Numbered from the stretch's first letter, positions 10,952 to 20,565 are shown. The stretch is DNA of 64,000 nt from Xanthomonas massiliensis (GCF_900018785.1 NZ_FCOY01000006.1:496001-560000), one strand, 5' to 3'. Program-made: numbers and translations. Notes: generated by a model from the sequence alone, not told the origin.

Positions 10952-11500
10952 CTACTTGATGCGACGCACCTTGGCCTGGGTGTTGTACTTGTCCACGCGC
11001 ATGTACCACACGCCCATCAGGCCCGGACGGATGCTCACCTTGGGATCGACCAGGTGCACGCCGTCCAGGCTCGCCGCCTCGGTCTGTTCCCATTCCTGGC
11101 CGTTGGCCAGCACGTAGTGCTTGCCCTTGCCGAAGCCGTCGAAGCGCCCGGACAGCGTGCTCTCGATCGGCTCGCTGGAGCCGAAGTCGAAGAAGCCGCG
11201 GTTCTTGGTGATGACCTCCTGGCGGCCCTGCTCCTTGGCCTGGGCCAGTGCCTGCGCGCTTTCGCGGCGGGCCTGCTCGGCCGCCTGCGCCGACGCGTCG
11301 GCCACCTTGCCCTGCAGCCAGGCGTTGAGCGCGGCCAGCTCGGCCGGGCTCAGCTTGTCCAGGCCGGCGGCGCGGAATTCCTGCGGCGTCATCTGTGCCT
11401 GCAGGTCGCCGGTCACGGCGCGCTGGGCGAGGGCGGGCGGGGCACAGGCCAGCACGAGGGCGGTGGCGAGCAGGAGGCGCGGGGTACGAAGCGCGGGCAT
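10952..11500 (-). CDS. secreted protein of unknown function
   Basis: A 182-residue protein with an N-terminal signal peptide (MPALRTPRLLLATALVLACAPPALA before QR). It continues with a helical segment containing LDKLSPAELAALNAWL (about 48-63), a short Ala/Gln/Glu-rich coiled-coil-like stretch (65-95) and a small C-terminal domain with SGRFDGFGKGKHYVLANGQEW (about 120-140). I do not recognise a characterised family. It is immediately upstream of the ClC channel gene on the same strand (10-bp gap) and divergent from relA, with 80 bp between starts. Probably periplasmic. Confidence 0.75.
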   Translation of the reverse strand: MPALRTPRLLLATALVLACAPPALAQRAVTGDLQAQMTPQEFRAAGLDKLSPAELAALNAWLQGKVADASAQAAEQARRESAQALAQAKEQGRQEVITKNRGFFDFGSSEPIESTLSGRFDGFGKGKHYVLANGQEWEQTEAASLDGVHLVDPKVSIRPGLMGVWYMRVDKYNTQAKVRRIK

Positions 11501-11580
11501 GGGGACGGTTCCATGACGGGATTGGCGCTAGTGTATTCGCAACCCTTGGCGGACCGGACGGCCGCCACCATGATCCGACC

Positions 11581-13749
11581 GTGAGTGCTTCCGAACCTAC
11601 CGACCTGAACGCGCTGCTGCAGCGCCCCGCGCTGGCGTCGCTGTCACCGGTCCTGCGCCAGGCGCTGGCGGCGCTGTGGCAGGACGCCGGCACCGACCAC
11701 GCGCCGCGCCTGCCGTGGCCGGTGCTGGCCGAAACGCTCGACGCGCTGGCCTTGCTGTCGGCCGACGAGACCGTGCTGCTGGCGGCGCTGCTGTTCGACC
11801 TGCCGGGCCTGCGCGCGCGCCGCGATGCGCTGGCGCTGGGCGCGGCGGCGCGCGCCCGCGCGCTGGACGGGCTGCTCGAGGGCCAGGACGCGGCCGAGCA
11901 GGTCTGGGCGCTGCATGCCGGGCGCGAGGCGGGGCGCAACAGCGAGGGCCTGCGCCGGCTGCTGCTGGCCATCGTCCAGGACCTGCGCGTGGTGCCGATC
12001 CTGCTGGCCCGGCAGCTGGCGCGCATGCGCGCGGCCACGCGCGAGCCGGACGGCCCCTCGCGCCGCGCGCTGGCCCAGCTCACCCGCGACATCCACGCGC
12101 CGCTGGCCAACCGCCTCGGCATCTGGCAGCTCAAGTGGGAGCTGGAGGACCTGGCGTTCCGCTTCCTCGAGCCGGACACCTACAAGCACATCGCCCGCGA
12201 GCTGGACGAGAAGCGCCTGGCGCGCGAGCACTACATCGAATCGGTCAAGCACCAGCTCGCCCGCGCCCTGGCCGAGCACGGCCTGCATGCCGAGGTCAGC
12301 GGCCGGCCCAAGCACATCTACAGCATCTGGCGGAAGATGCAGAAGAAGCACCTGGCCTTCGACGAGCTCTACGACGTGCGTGCGGTGCGGGTCATGGTCG
12401 ACGACGTGGCCGCCTGCTACGCCGCGCTGGGCGTGGTGCATGCGCTGTGGGCGCCGATCCCGAGCGAGTTCGACGACTACATCGCCCGGCCCAAGGCCAA
12501 CGACTACCGTTCGCTGCACACCGCCGTGGTCGGCCCGGAGGGGCGCACGCTGGAAGTGCAGATCCGCACCTTCGAGATGCATGCCCAGGCCGAGCTCGGC
12601 GTCGCCGCGCACTGGCGCTACAAGGAAGGCGCGCGCGGCGCGGAGAAGGCCTTCGACCGCAAGATCACCTGGATGCGCCAGCTGCTCGAACAGGCCCACG
12701 ACGGCGGTGCCGGCGAGCTGGCCGATGCGCTGGATGCCGAGCTGGTGGAGGACCGCGTCTACGCGCTCACCCCCAAGGGCGAGGTCATCGACCTGCCGCG
12801 CGGAGCCACGCCGCTGGACTTCGCCTACCACGTGCACACGATGGTCGGCCACCGCTGCCGCGGCGCCAAGGTGGACGGGCGCATCGTGCCGCTCACTTAC
12901 CGCCTGCACAGCGGCGACCGGGTCGAGATCCTGACCGGCAAGGAGCCGGACCCGCGCCGCGACTGGCTGCTGCCGGCCAACGGCTTCCTGGCCAGTGCCC
13001 GCTCGCGCGACAAGGTGCGCGCCTGGTTCCACAGACTCGACCGCGCGCGCAACGTGCAGGCCGGACGCGAGCTGCTGGAGCGCGAACTCAAGCGCCTGGG
13101 CCTGGCCCAGGCCGACCTGGCGCCGATGGCCGAACGCTTCCACGCCGACAGCGTGGAGGACCTGTACATCCAGGTGGCGCTGGGCGACACCGGTCCCAAC
13201 CAGGTCAGCCGCGCCCTGCTGGAGGCGGAGAAGGCCCGCAGCGAGCCGGCCGAGGCGCCGCCGCTGCCGCGGCCCACCGCGCGGCGCGACGCCGAGCTGG
13301 GCAAGTCCGGCTTCACCGTGGAGGGCGTGGGCAACCTGCTGGTGCAACTGGCGCGCTGCTGCCATCCGGTCGCCGGCGAACCGATCGCCGGCTACTTGAC
13401 GCGCGGACGCGGGGTCAGCGTGCACCGGCCCGACTGCAGCGCCTTCCAGCGCCTGGCGGCATTGCATCCGGAGCGGGTGCTGCCGGTAGAGTGGGGCCGC
13501 CCCGGCAGCAGCTACGAGGCCGACGTGGCGGTGGTCGGCCTGGACCGGCGCTGGCTGCTCAAGGACATCACCACGCTGATCGCGCAGGAGGAGGCGCACG
13601 TGCTGGAGATGAACAGCCGTCCCCTGCACGACAGCGGGCGGGTCAGCGTGCACCTGCGGCTGAAGGTGAGCGACTACGGCCAGCTGTCCACGCTGCTGGG
13701 CAAGATCGACGCGCTGCCGGGCGTGGAACAGGCGCGCCGGCTCGGGTGA
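11581..13749 (+). CDS. relA: (p)ppGpp synthetase RelA
   Basis: A 722-residue RelA/SpoT-family enzyme that makes (p)ppGpp on amino-acid starvation. Visible in order: a degenerate HD hydrolase domain (the catalytic HD pair is FD at residues 72-73, and other metal ligands are missing); the synthetase domain with GRPKHIYSIWRKMQKK, ELYDVRAVRV and NDYRSLHTAVVG; the TGS domain (VYALTPKGEVIDLPRGATPLDF); a CCHPV zinc-finger region; and a C-terminal ACT domain. The loss of HD and the close match of the synthetase motifs to Escherichia coli RelA argue for a synthesis-only RelA, not SpoT. The GTG at 11581 gives the family-typical length (740 in E. coli); upstream in-frame sequence is antisense to the secreted-protein gene. 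Confidence 0.96.
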   Translation: MSASEPTDLNALLQRPALASLSPVLRQALAALWQDAGTDHAPRLPWPVLAETLDALALLSADETVLLAALLFDLPGLRARRDALALGAAARARALDGLLEGQDAAEQVWALHAGREAGRNSEGLRRLLLAIVQDLRVVPILLARQLARMRAATREPDGPSRRALAQLTRDIHAPLANRLGIWQLKWELEDLAFRFLEPDTYKHIARELDEKRLAREHYIESVKHQLARALAEHGLHAEVSGRPKHIYSIWRKMQKKHLAFDELYDVRAVRVMVDDVAACYAALGVVHALWAPIPSEFDDYIARPKANDYRSLHTAVVGPEGRTLEVQIRTFEMHAQAELGVAAHWRYKEGARGAEKAFDRKITWMRQLLEQAHDGGAGELADALDAELVEDRVYALTPKGEVIDLPRGATPLDFAYHVHTMVGHRCRGAKVDGRIVPLTYRLHSGDRVEILTGKEPDPRRDWLLPANGFLASARSRDKVRAWFHRLDRARNVQAGRELLERELKRLGLAQADLAPMAERFHADSVEDLYIQVALGDTGPNQVSRALLEAEKARSEPAEAPPLPRPTARRDAELGKSGFTVEGVGNLLVQLARCCHPVAGEPIAGYLTRGRGVSVHRPDCSAFQRLAALHPERVLPVEWGRPGSSYEADVAVVGLDRRWLLKDITTLIAQEEAHVLEMNSRPLHDSGRVSVHLRLKVSDYGQLSTLLGKIDALPGVEQARRLG

Positions 13750-13795
13750 GCGCGGCGTGCGCCCGCCGCGGTGCCGGCAGGGCTAAGCTTCCGCG

Positions 13796-15328
13796 GTGAA
13801 TCTCCCCGCTTCCCGACCGCCGCCTTCTTCCCCGCGCCTGGACGACGCCGGCGACGTCCCGTGGTGGCGCCGGCGCCGGGTATGGCGCTGGACGCTGGCG
13901 GCCGCCCTGGTGCTGGCGGTGCTGGTGGTGGCGTTCCGCCAGCCGCTGGCCGACCGGATCTGGCCCGATACCCGCATCCAGCAACTGCTCGAGGCCGGCA
14001 ATGCCGCCCTGCGCGCCGGCCGGCTCAGCTCGCCCGGCGACGGCCAGGGCGCGCGCGAGCTGTTCGAGGCGGCCCAGGCGCTGGACGCCGACCGCCCCGA
14101 GCCCGGCCAGGGCCTGGCTCGCACCGGCCAGGCCGCGCTGGCGCAGGCGCAGGCGGCGCTGCAGCAGGGCGACTACCGCCGCGCCCGTACCGACCTGCAG
14201 CTGGCCACCGAGTTGCAGATGCCGCAGCCGCAGGTGCAGGCCGTCGCCGCGCGGGTGCGCGCGGCCGAGAGCGGCCACGCCCAGGTCGAGCAACTGCTGG
14301 CGCAGGCCGCCCGTGCCCGGGCCGAGGGACGGCTGGACGGCACGCCCGACAGCGCCCTGCCGCTGTACCAGCAGGTGCTGGCGATCGAACCGGATCGCAC
14401 CGCGGCGCTGGAGGGGCGCGAGGACGCCCTGGCCGACCTGCTGCAGCGCGCCCGTGCCGACCTGCGTTCCGGCGAGCTCGGCGCGGCCGCCGCCGCCCTG
14501 GCGCGCGCCCGCGGCTACGATCCCGGCCACTACGACCTGCCCGAGACCGAGGCGGCCTTCAGCACCGAGCTGACCGCGCGCCTGCGCCAGGCCGAGCGCG
14601 ACCTGCGCCTGGGCCGGCTGGATGCCGCCGCGGCGGCCTTCGGGCGCCTCCACGCCGCGGTGCCGGACGATCCGATGGCCGCCCAGGGCGTGCAGCGCAC
14701 CGCCGGCGCCTATGCCGCCGAGGCGGCGCGGCAGGCGGCGGATTTCCACTTCGCCCGCGCCGCACGCCTGTTCGAGCGCGCCCAGGCCCTGGATGCGGAC
14801 GCACCGGGGCTGGCCGATGCGCGCCAGGCCATCGAGCGCAGCCACGCGGCGCAGGCGTCGATGCAGAGCCGCCTGGCCCCGGCCGAGCGCGAGCGGCAAC
14901 TGCAACGCGTGCTGGCCGAACTGGACCACGCCGGCGCCCAGGGCCACTGGCTCACCCCGCCCGGCGCCAGCGCCTACGACAAGCTGCGCGAGGCGCAGGC
15001 GCTGGCGCCGCACGACCCCCGGGTGCGGCGCGCCGCGGCGCGCATCGTGCCGCAGACCCGGCAATGCTTCGAGCAGGCGCTGCGCGAGAACCGCGTGCGT
15101 GCCGCCGGCGCATGCTTGGACACCTGGGGCTGGCTGGCGCCCTCGGCCCCGGGCGTGCGCGAGGCGCGCCGGCGCCTGGCCCAGCGCTGGATCGCCGTGG
15201 GCCAGGAACGGCTGGGCGCGGGCGACCTGAAGTTCGCCCGCCAGGCCGTGCAGCAGGCCCGCGCGCTGGATGCCGCGACCCCGGAACTGGCGGCCTTCGA
15301 GCGGCGCGTGGGCCGGGCCACGCCCTGA
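13796..15328 (+). CDS. single-pass membrane protein with TPR-like repeats
   Basis: A 510-residue protein starting with GTG at 13796, 46 bp after relA. A proline-rich cytosolic N-terminus with WWRRRR (about 23-28) precedes one membrane helix (about 31-48). The rest, presumably periplasmic, is almost entirely alpha-helical and Ala/Arg/Leu-rich with recurring TPR-like units (for example FEAAQALDADRPEPGQG, YQQVLAIEPDRTAALEG, FERAQALDADAPGL). TPR proteins of this shape scaffold envelope complexes, but the partner cannot be inferred. Probably transcribed with relA. Confidence 0.75.
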   Translation: MNLPASRPPPSSPRLDDAGDVPWWRRRRVWRWTLAAALVLAVLVVAFRQPLADRIWPDTRIQQLLEAGNAALRAGRLSSPGDGQGARELFEAAQALDADRPEPGQGLARTGQAALAQAQAALQQGDYRRARTDLQLATELQMPQPQVQAVAARVRAAESGHAQVEQLLAQAARARAEGRLDGTPDSALPLYQQVLAIEPDRTAALEGREDALADLLQRARADLRSGELGAAAAALARARGYDPGHYDLPETEAAFSTELTARLRQAERDLRLGRLDAAAAAFGRLHAAVPDDPMAAQGVQRTAGAYAAEAARQAADFHFARAARLFERAQALDADAPGLADARQAIERSHAAQASMQSRLAPAERERQLQRVLAELDHAGAQGHWLTPPGASAYDKLREAQALAPHDPRVRRAAARIVPQTRQCFEQALRENRVRAAGACLDTWGWLAPSAPGVREARRRLAQRWIAVGQERLGAGDLKFARQAVQQARALDAATPELAAFERRVGRATP

Positions 15329-15404
15329 GACGGCGGCAACGGCGCCGGCCAGGCCGCGGCATCGATCGATCGCCGATCGGCCATGCCCGGAGATCCTGCT
15401 CGTC

Positions 15405-15446
15405 GGCATGGGCATGGGCATGGGCATGGGCTTCGGCTTCGGCTTC
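15405..15446. repeat. composite hexamer repeat (GGCATG)4(GGCTTC)3
   Basis: Four tandem GGCATG units (15405-15428) are followed without a gap by three GGCTTC units (15429-15446). It lies in the 320-bp stretch between the TPR-like gene and the duplicated glycosyltransferase tail (15329-15649). That stretch otherwise holds an ATCGATCGATCG run near 15361 and a small hairpin (CCCGAC at 15589, GTCGGG at 15598) but no gene that I can support. Confidence 0.85.
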
Positions 15447-15649
15447 GGCGCTGCCGGGCTTGCGCGCGTCAGCCACATCGCGCCGCATCCGTGGCCGATC
15501 AGCCCGCACGGCATCGGCTTGATCGATCCAGGCGCGCGGCAAGCGGCCAGGGCGCTTCGACGTGGAGGATCGTTCCGGCCCGACTCGGCCCGACCGGGTC
15601 GGGTCGTCCCGGCCGCGTGCCGGGCGCATGCCCGGCGGCGCGTGGGGTT

Positions 15650-16095
15650 GCCGCGACTTCAGGCGTCGAAGAACACCCGGCGCACGGTCGCGCGCGCGGC
15701 TTCGGGCGAGAAATGGCGCAGCACGTTGGCGCGGCTGCCCGCGGCCAGGCGCTGCCACAGCGCCTCGTCGCCGTACAGGCGCAACACCGCGGTGGCGAAC
15801 GCTTCGGCGGTGTCGGCGACCAGCACGTCCTCGCCGTCGCGCAGGTGCATGCCTTCGGCCGCGCAGGCCGTGGCCGCGACTTCAGGTGTCGAAGAACACC
15901 CGGCGCACGGTCGCGCGCGCGGCCTCCGGCGAGAAATAGCGCAGCACGTTGGCGCGGCCGCCCGCGGCCAGGCGCTGCCACAGCGCCTCGTCGCCGTACA
16001 GGCGCAACACCGCGGTGGCGAACGTTTCGGCGGTGTCGGCGACCAGCACGTCCTCGCCGTCGCGCAGGTGCATGCCTTCGGCCGCGCAGGTCGTG
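15650..16095. repeat. tandem duplication, 223-bp unit, of a gene 3' end
   Basis: Bases 15650-15872 and 15873-16095 are two directly adjacent copies of the same 223-bp unit; counting by eye I find about seven substitutions and no gaps (about 97% identity). The downstream copy (on the gene's strand) is a fragment; the other is the real 3' end of the glycosyltransferase gene. The unit is not a multiple of three, so the second copy is not an in-frame extension. Confidence 0.92.
15659..15850 (-). pseudogene. duplicated C-terminal fragment of the glycosyltransferase
   Basis: An orphan fragment encoding 63 residues, from MHLRDGEDVLVADTAE to RRVFFDA, that repeats the last 63 residues of the adjacent full-length gene with four amino-acid changes (T to A, G to S, Y to H, final T to A). 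It has no start region or other domain and lies directly downstream of the intact gene. Interpreted as a non-functional product of tandem duplication. The open frame is still intact, so the duplication may be recent. Confidence 0.85.
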
Positions 16096-17987
16096 GCCAC
16101 CACCGGCTGGCCGTGGGCCATGCTCAGGTTGATCTTGCCCTTGACCCCGGCCCCGAAGCGCAACGGCGCCACGCACACGCGCACCCGGTCCATCCACGGC
16201 GCCAGATCGGCGACCTGGCCATGCAGCACCACGCCCGGATCGGCCCGCAGGCGCTCGCCCAGCGCCTGCGGCGGGGTGCCCGCGCCGATGCAGTGCAGGC
16301 GGATGTCCGGCGCCGCGGCGCGGATGCGCGGCAGCACCTCGGCGGTGAACCAGTCCAGTGCATCGACATTGGGCGGATGGCCGAAACCGCCGACGAACAC
16401 CAGGTCGCGGCGCTGTGCCCAGGGCAGGCCGCCCCCGGCAGGCTCGTGCAGGTTGGAGACCAGGGCGGTGGCCACGCCGAGCGCGTCCTGCGCCAGCTGC
16501 CGGCGCTCGGCGTCGCTGACCAGCAGGGTGCAGTCCACCTGCCGCATCAGCGCCAGCTCGCGCTGGCGTGTCTGCAGCGCGGCACGCAGGGCGGCCTCGT
16601 CGCCGGCCAGTTCGGCGCCGCGGCGCTCGCGCAGGTAGTGCAGGTCCACCGTGTCGAACACCCGCCTGGCCTGGGGAGCGTAGCGGCGCAGCAGCGGCAG
16701 GCACTCGGCGGTGACGTGGTGGCGCACGGTCATGGCCACGGCGAAGCGCGGCCCGTGCTCGCGCAGCCAGGGACCCAGGCCCTTCAGCCACGGCGCGTAC
16801 CAGACCTCCACGCCGATCGCCTGCAGCGCGCGGGTATGGCGGCCGCCGTGCTCGCGCGCAGTGGGCACGAACACCACGTGGGCGCCCTCGGACTGCAGCA
16901 GCCGGATCAGGTTGAACAGGCGCAGCGAAGCCGAGTCGCGGTCCACCTGCGGCACCGCCTCGTCCAGCACCAGGACCTGGCGCTGGTGGCGATGGCGCAG
17001 GGCCGGGGAGGGCACGCTGCCCGGCGCCGGGAACGCGGCCAGCGCCGCCCGCCACTTGGCGGCGAACACCGCGCGGTTGCGCACCTGGTAGGCCTTCAGG
17101 CCGCTGCCGGTGTCGGTGCCGTGGCTGGTGCCCTCGTCGTGGACCACGCGCGCGGCTGGCTGCACCAGCACCGCGTGGCCGGCCGCGCGCACGGCGAAGG
17201 CCAGGTCGGTGTCCTCGTAGTAGGCCGGGCGGTAGCGGGTGTCGAAGCCGCCGAGCGCGGCGAACAGGGCGCGCGGGATCGCCAGGGCCGCGCCGGAGAC
17301 GTAGTCGGCTGCCTGCAGGCAGGCGTAGCGCGGGTCGTCCGGCGACTCGAAGCGGCCGTAGCTCCAGGCGCTGCCGTCGGCGAACAGCACGCCGCCCGCC
17401 TCCTGCAGGCGCCCGTCCGGGTACAGCAGCTGGGCGCCGACGATGCCGGCCCCGGGGCACTGGCGGAAGGTCGCCAGCAGCGCGTCCAGCCAGCCCGGCT
17501 GCGGCACGGTGTCGTTGTTGAGCAGTACCAGGTAGTCGCCGCGGGCCAGGCGCGCGCCGTCGTTGCAGGTCTCGATGAAGCCGCCGTTGGCGGCGCGGCG
17601 GTGGTAGCGCAGGCCGGCGATGGCCGCCATCCATGCGGCGGTCTCGTCGCTGCTGCCGTCATCGACCACCAGGATCTCGCAGGCCGCCGCCGGCGGGTGC
17701 GCGGCCAGCGCGCGCAGGCAGGCCAGGGTATGGCGGCAGTGGTTGTAGACCGGGATGACGATGCTGGCCAGCGGCGCGTCGCTGGAAGGTACCGCGAACG
17801 GCGCGAACGGCTGTGGCGCGGGCAGCTCGAGCGGGGCCGACACCGGCGCCGGCGGCGGCCGCAGGCGTATCCGGATCCGCGCCCAGGTGGCACGCCAGCC
17901 GCGGGCGCGCAGGCTGGAGACTGTGCGGCGGGCCAGGCCGGACAGGCGCAGCAGCAGGGAACGCGCTTCGGCCAGGGACATCGGCAT
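15882..17987 (-). CDS. two-domain glycosyltransferase (GT2 plus GT4-like)
   Basis: A 701-residue protein. After a basic N-terminus (1-45), residues about 73-310 form a GT-A family 2 domain with SIVIPVYNH, the VVDDGSSDET nucleotide-sugar motif, LLNNDTVPQPGWLD (DxD-like) and YYEDTDLAFAVR. From about 335 a second, GT-B-like domain continues to the end, with VFVGGFGHPPNVDAL, GAGVKGKINLSMAHGQPVVAT and a terminal helix. Such fusions occur in O-antigen, exopolysaccharide or glycoprotein assembly, but no other sugar genes are nearby to show the product. It is divergent from mrcB with 94 bp between starts. Its 3' end is duplicated immediately downstream. Confidence 0.9.
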   Translation of the reverse strand: MPMSLAEARSLLLRLSGLARRTVSSLRARGWRATWARIRIRLRPPPAPVSAPLELPAPQPFAPFAVPSSDAPLASIVIPVYNHCRHTLACLRALAAHPPAAACEILVVDDGSSDETAAWMAAIAGLRYHRRAANGGFIETCNDGARLARGDYLVLLNNDTVPQPGWLDALLATFRQCPGAGIVGAQLLYPDGRLQEAGGVLFADGSAWSYGRFESPDDPRYACLQAADYVSGAALAIPRALFAALGGFDTRYRPAYYEDTDLAFAVRAAGHAVLVQPAARVVHDEGTSHGTDTGSGLKAYQVRNRAVFAAKWRAALAAFPAPGSVPSPALRHRHQRQVLVLDEAVPQVDRDSASLRLFNLIRLLQSEGAHVVFVPTAREHGGRHTRALQAIGVEVWYAPWLKGLGPWLREHGPRFAVAMTVRHHVTAECLPLLRRYAPQARRVFDTVDLHYLRERRGAELAGDEAALRAALQTRQRELALMRQVDCTLLVSDAERRQLAQDALGVATALVSNLHEPAGGGLPWAQRRDLVFVGGFGHPPNVDALDWFTAEVLPRIRAAAPDIRLHCIGAGTPPQALGERLRADPGVVLHGQVADLAPWMDRVRVCVAPLRFGAGVKGKINLSMAHGQPVVATTCAAEGMHLRDGEDVLVADTAETFATAVLRLYGDEALWQRLAAGGRANVLRYFSPEAARATVRRVFFDT

Positions 17988-18081
17988 CCAGGTGCAACTC
18001 CAGCTTAAATCGGAGGGCGGCCGCGCCGCGGCGCCGTTGGCACTGCGCTAGACTCGCCCGACTCGACATTCTCGCATCCCC

Positions 18082-20565
18082 GTGCCCCGACGCTACGATT
18101 ACGACCCCGAAGAGCTGGACGACGCCGACGACGGCGCGGACGAAGGTCCGGACTGGCGCGTCCGCCTGGCGACCTGGGGGCTGGCGGCGCTGGCGCTGCT
18201 GCTGGGTTTCCTGATCCCCTACACGCTCTACCTCAACCACCAGGTCACGGTGCGCTTCGGCGAACTGCGCTGGCAGGTGCCCACGCGCGTGTACGCGCGG
18301 CCGCTGGTGCTGGCGCCGGGCAAGGCGCTGGACGCGGCCACGCTGCGGACCGAGCTGGACGCGGCCTCCTACCGCGGCGACGGCCAGGGCAAGCTGGCCG
18401 GCACCTACGCCGCCGACGGCGGGCGCTTCGTCATCGCCAGCCGCGGCTACATCGACGTGGACGGCAGGATCGCGCCGCAGCGGATCGAGGTGCAGCTTTC
18501 CGGCGAGCGCGTGGCGTCGCTGCGCGATGCCGGCAGCCGCAAGGCGCTCAAGGCCGCGCGCCTGGACCCGGCGCGCATCGCCACGCTGTACGGGCAGAAG
18601 CAGGAGGAGCGCCGCCTGGTGCGGCTGGACGAGGTGCCCGACCTGCTGGTCACCGGCCTGCAGGCGGTGGAGGACCGCGATTTCGCCACCCACCACGGCA
18701 TCGACCTGAGCGGCATCGTGCGCGCCGGCTGGGTGGCGCTGCGCAGCGGCGGCCATGTGCGCCAGGGCGCCAGCACGCTGACCCAGCAGCTGGCGCGCAG
18801 CGGCCTGCTCGGCATCGGCCGCGAGCAGACCCTGACCCGCAAGTTCAACGAGATCCTCTACGCGCTGATCCTGGAGGCGCGCTACGACAAGCGCACCATC
18901 CTGGAGGCCTACCTCAACCAGGTCTACCTGGGCCAGCGCGGCAGCCAGGCGATCCGCGGCGTCGCCTCCGGGTCGGAGTTCTGGTTCGGGCGCGACCTGG
19001 GCTCGCTGACCACCGAGCAGGTGGCGATGCTGATCGGCATGGTCAAGGGCCCGTCCTACTACGACCCGCGGCGCAACCCCGAGCGCGCCAGGGAGCGCCG
19101 CGACTTCGTGCTCGGCAAGCTGCACGACAACAAGCTCATCGACGACGCCGACTACAAGCGCGCGCTGGACGCACCGCTGGAAGTGCCGGCGGTGCCCGGC
19201 CTGGTCGCCGCCAACCGTTTCCCGGCCTACGTCGACCTGGTGCGCCGCCAACTCGCCCACGACTACCCGGAAGATGCCCTGCAGGGCGCCGGCCTGAGCG
19301 TGCTGACCGGCATGTCGCCGGCGGCGCAGGCCTATGCCGAAGGCGCGGTCACGCGCACGATCAAGTCGCTGGAAAACAGGAAGCGCCCGCCGCTGCAGGC
19401 GGGGCTGGTGCTCACCGACGTGCACAACGGCGACGTGCTGGCCGTGGTCGGCAGCCGCGACGTCGCCACCCCGGGCTTCAACCGCGCGGTCGAGGCGCAG
19501 CGGCCGCTGGGCTCGCTGCTCAAGCCCTTCGTCTACCTGCTGGCGCTGGCGCAACCGGACCGCTGGTCGCTGGCCAGCTGGGTCGAGGACAGCCCGGTGA
19601 CGGTGCAGCTCGGGCGCGGCCGCACCTGGTCGCCGGACAACTCCGACCACCGCAGCCGCGGCCAGGTGCGCCTGGTTGATGCGCTGGCCCATTCGCTGAA
19701 CCAGGCCACGGTGCGCGTAGGCATGCAGGTCGGGCCCGAGCGCGTCGCCGAGCTGATCCACGTGCTCGCCGGGATCAAGGCCGATCCCAACCCGGCGCTG
19801 ATCCTGGGCGCGACCGACCAGAGCCCGTACGCGATGGCCCAGCTGTACCAGTTCCTCGCCTCCGGCGGCGAGATCCAGCCGCTGCATGCGGTGCGCGGCG
19901 TGCTCTCGACCGATGGCAAGCTGCTCAAGCGCTACGACAAGACCCCGGCCGCGGCCCAGGAGGGCGATTCCATCGCCGCCAACCTGATCGGCATCGCCCT
20001 GCAGCAGGTGGTCACCGGCGGTACCGGCCACCAGCTGCTGAGCAACGGCCTGGGCCGGTTGGCGCCGGCGGGCAAGACCGGCACCAGCAACGACAGCCGC
20101 GACAGCTGGTTCGCCGGCTACACCGGCGACCACCTCGCGGTGGTGTGGATGGGCAACGACCAGAACGAGCAGACCGGCCTGTACGGCGCCACCGGCGCGA
20201 TGCAGGTGTGGTCGGGCATCTTCTCGCGCCTGCCCAGCGCGCCGTTGCGGGTGAGCGGCAAGGGGCTGGACTGGCAGTGGGTGGCGCCGACCGGCTACAA
20301 CAGCACCGACGCCGGTTGCCCCGGGGCGCGCCAGTTCCCGTTCGTGGTCGGCTTCGTCCCGCCGTATGCGCCCTGCCAGCCGGCCGAACCGGCACCGGAG
20401 GACGGCCAGGCCCCGCAGGAGGCGCAACAGGAGGGCGGCGGCTGGCGCAGCTGGTTCGGCGCCGGGCGGCGCAAGGAGGACAATGGCGGCGGCGAACCGG
20501 CCGCGCCCGCCGCGGCCCCCGCGCAGACTCCCTCCCCCACGCCCCGATCCGCCCGTTTCCATTGA
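18082..20565 (+). CDS. mrcB: penicillin-binding protein 1B (bifunctional PBP)
   Basis: An 827-residue class A PBP that polymerises lipid II and cross-links peptidoglycan. An acidic cytosolic tail (1-30) precedes one membrane anchor (about 33-53). A UB2H-like region follows, then the GT51 transglycosylase with catalytic E197 in QAVEDRDFATHHG and QGASTLTQQLARS. The transpeptidase has S478 in SLLK (478-481), SLN (538-540) and KTGT (665-668). The C-terminus is a low-complexity Pro/Glu/Ala tail. GTG start at 18082. Its TGA overlaps the start of a TPR lipoprotein gene, pointing to translational coupling with a likely activator. The UB2H domain, the docking site of Lpo activators in PBP1b, supports mrcB over mrcA. 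Confidence 0.96.
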   Translation: MPRRYDYDPEELDDADDGADEGPDWRVRLATWGLAALALLLGFLIPYTLYLNHQVTVRFGELRWQVPTRVYARPLVLAPGKALDAATLRTELDAASYRGDGQGKLAGTYAADGGRFVIASRGYIDVDGRIAPQRIEVQLSGERVASLRDAGSRKALKAARLDPARIATLYGQKQEERRLVRLDEVPDLLVTGLQAVEDRDFATHHGIDLSGIVRAGWVALRSGGHVRQGASTLTQQLARSGLLGIGREQTLTRKFNEILYALILEARYDKRTILEAYLNQVYLGQRGSQAIRGVASGSEFWFGRDLGSLTTEQVAMLIGMVKGPSYYDPRRNPERARERRDFVLGKLHDNKLIDDADYKRALDAPLEVPAVPGLVAANRFPAYVDLVRRQLAHDYPEDALQGAGLSVLTGMSPAAQAYAEGAVTRTIKSLENRKRPPLQAGLVLTDVHNGDVLAVVGSRDVATPGFNRAVEAQRPLGSLLKPFVYLLALAQPDRWSLASWVEDSPVTVQLGRGRTWSPDNSDHRSRGQVRLVDALAHSLNQATVRVGMQVGPERVAELIHVLAGIKADPNPALILGATDQSPYAMAQLYQFLASGGEIQPLHAVRGVLSTDGKLLKRYDKTPAAAQEGDSIAANLIGIALQQVVTGGTGHQLLSNGLGRLAPAGKTGTSNDSRDSWFAGYTGDHLAVVWMGNDQNEQTGLYGATGAMQVWSGIFSRLPSAPLRVSGKGLDWQWVAPTGYNSTDAGCPGARQFPFVVGFVPPYAPCQPAEPAPEDGQAPQEAQQEGGGWRSWFGAGRRKEDNGGGEPAAPAAAPAQTPSPTPRSARFH

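Noticed and set aside
11581-13749. spoT instead of relA
   Set aside because: The HD hydrolase pair is FD and metal ligands are missing; synthetase motifs and length match RelA.
15270-18008. 912-codon plus-strand frame across the glycosyltransferase gene
   Set aside because: Antisense to a protein with clear GT2 motifs; Gln/Ala/Gly/Arg-rich with no domain.
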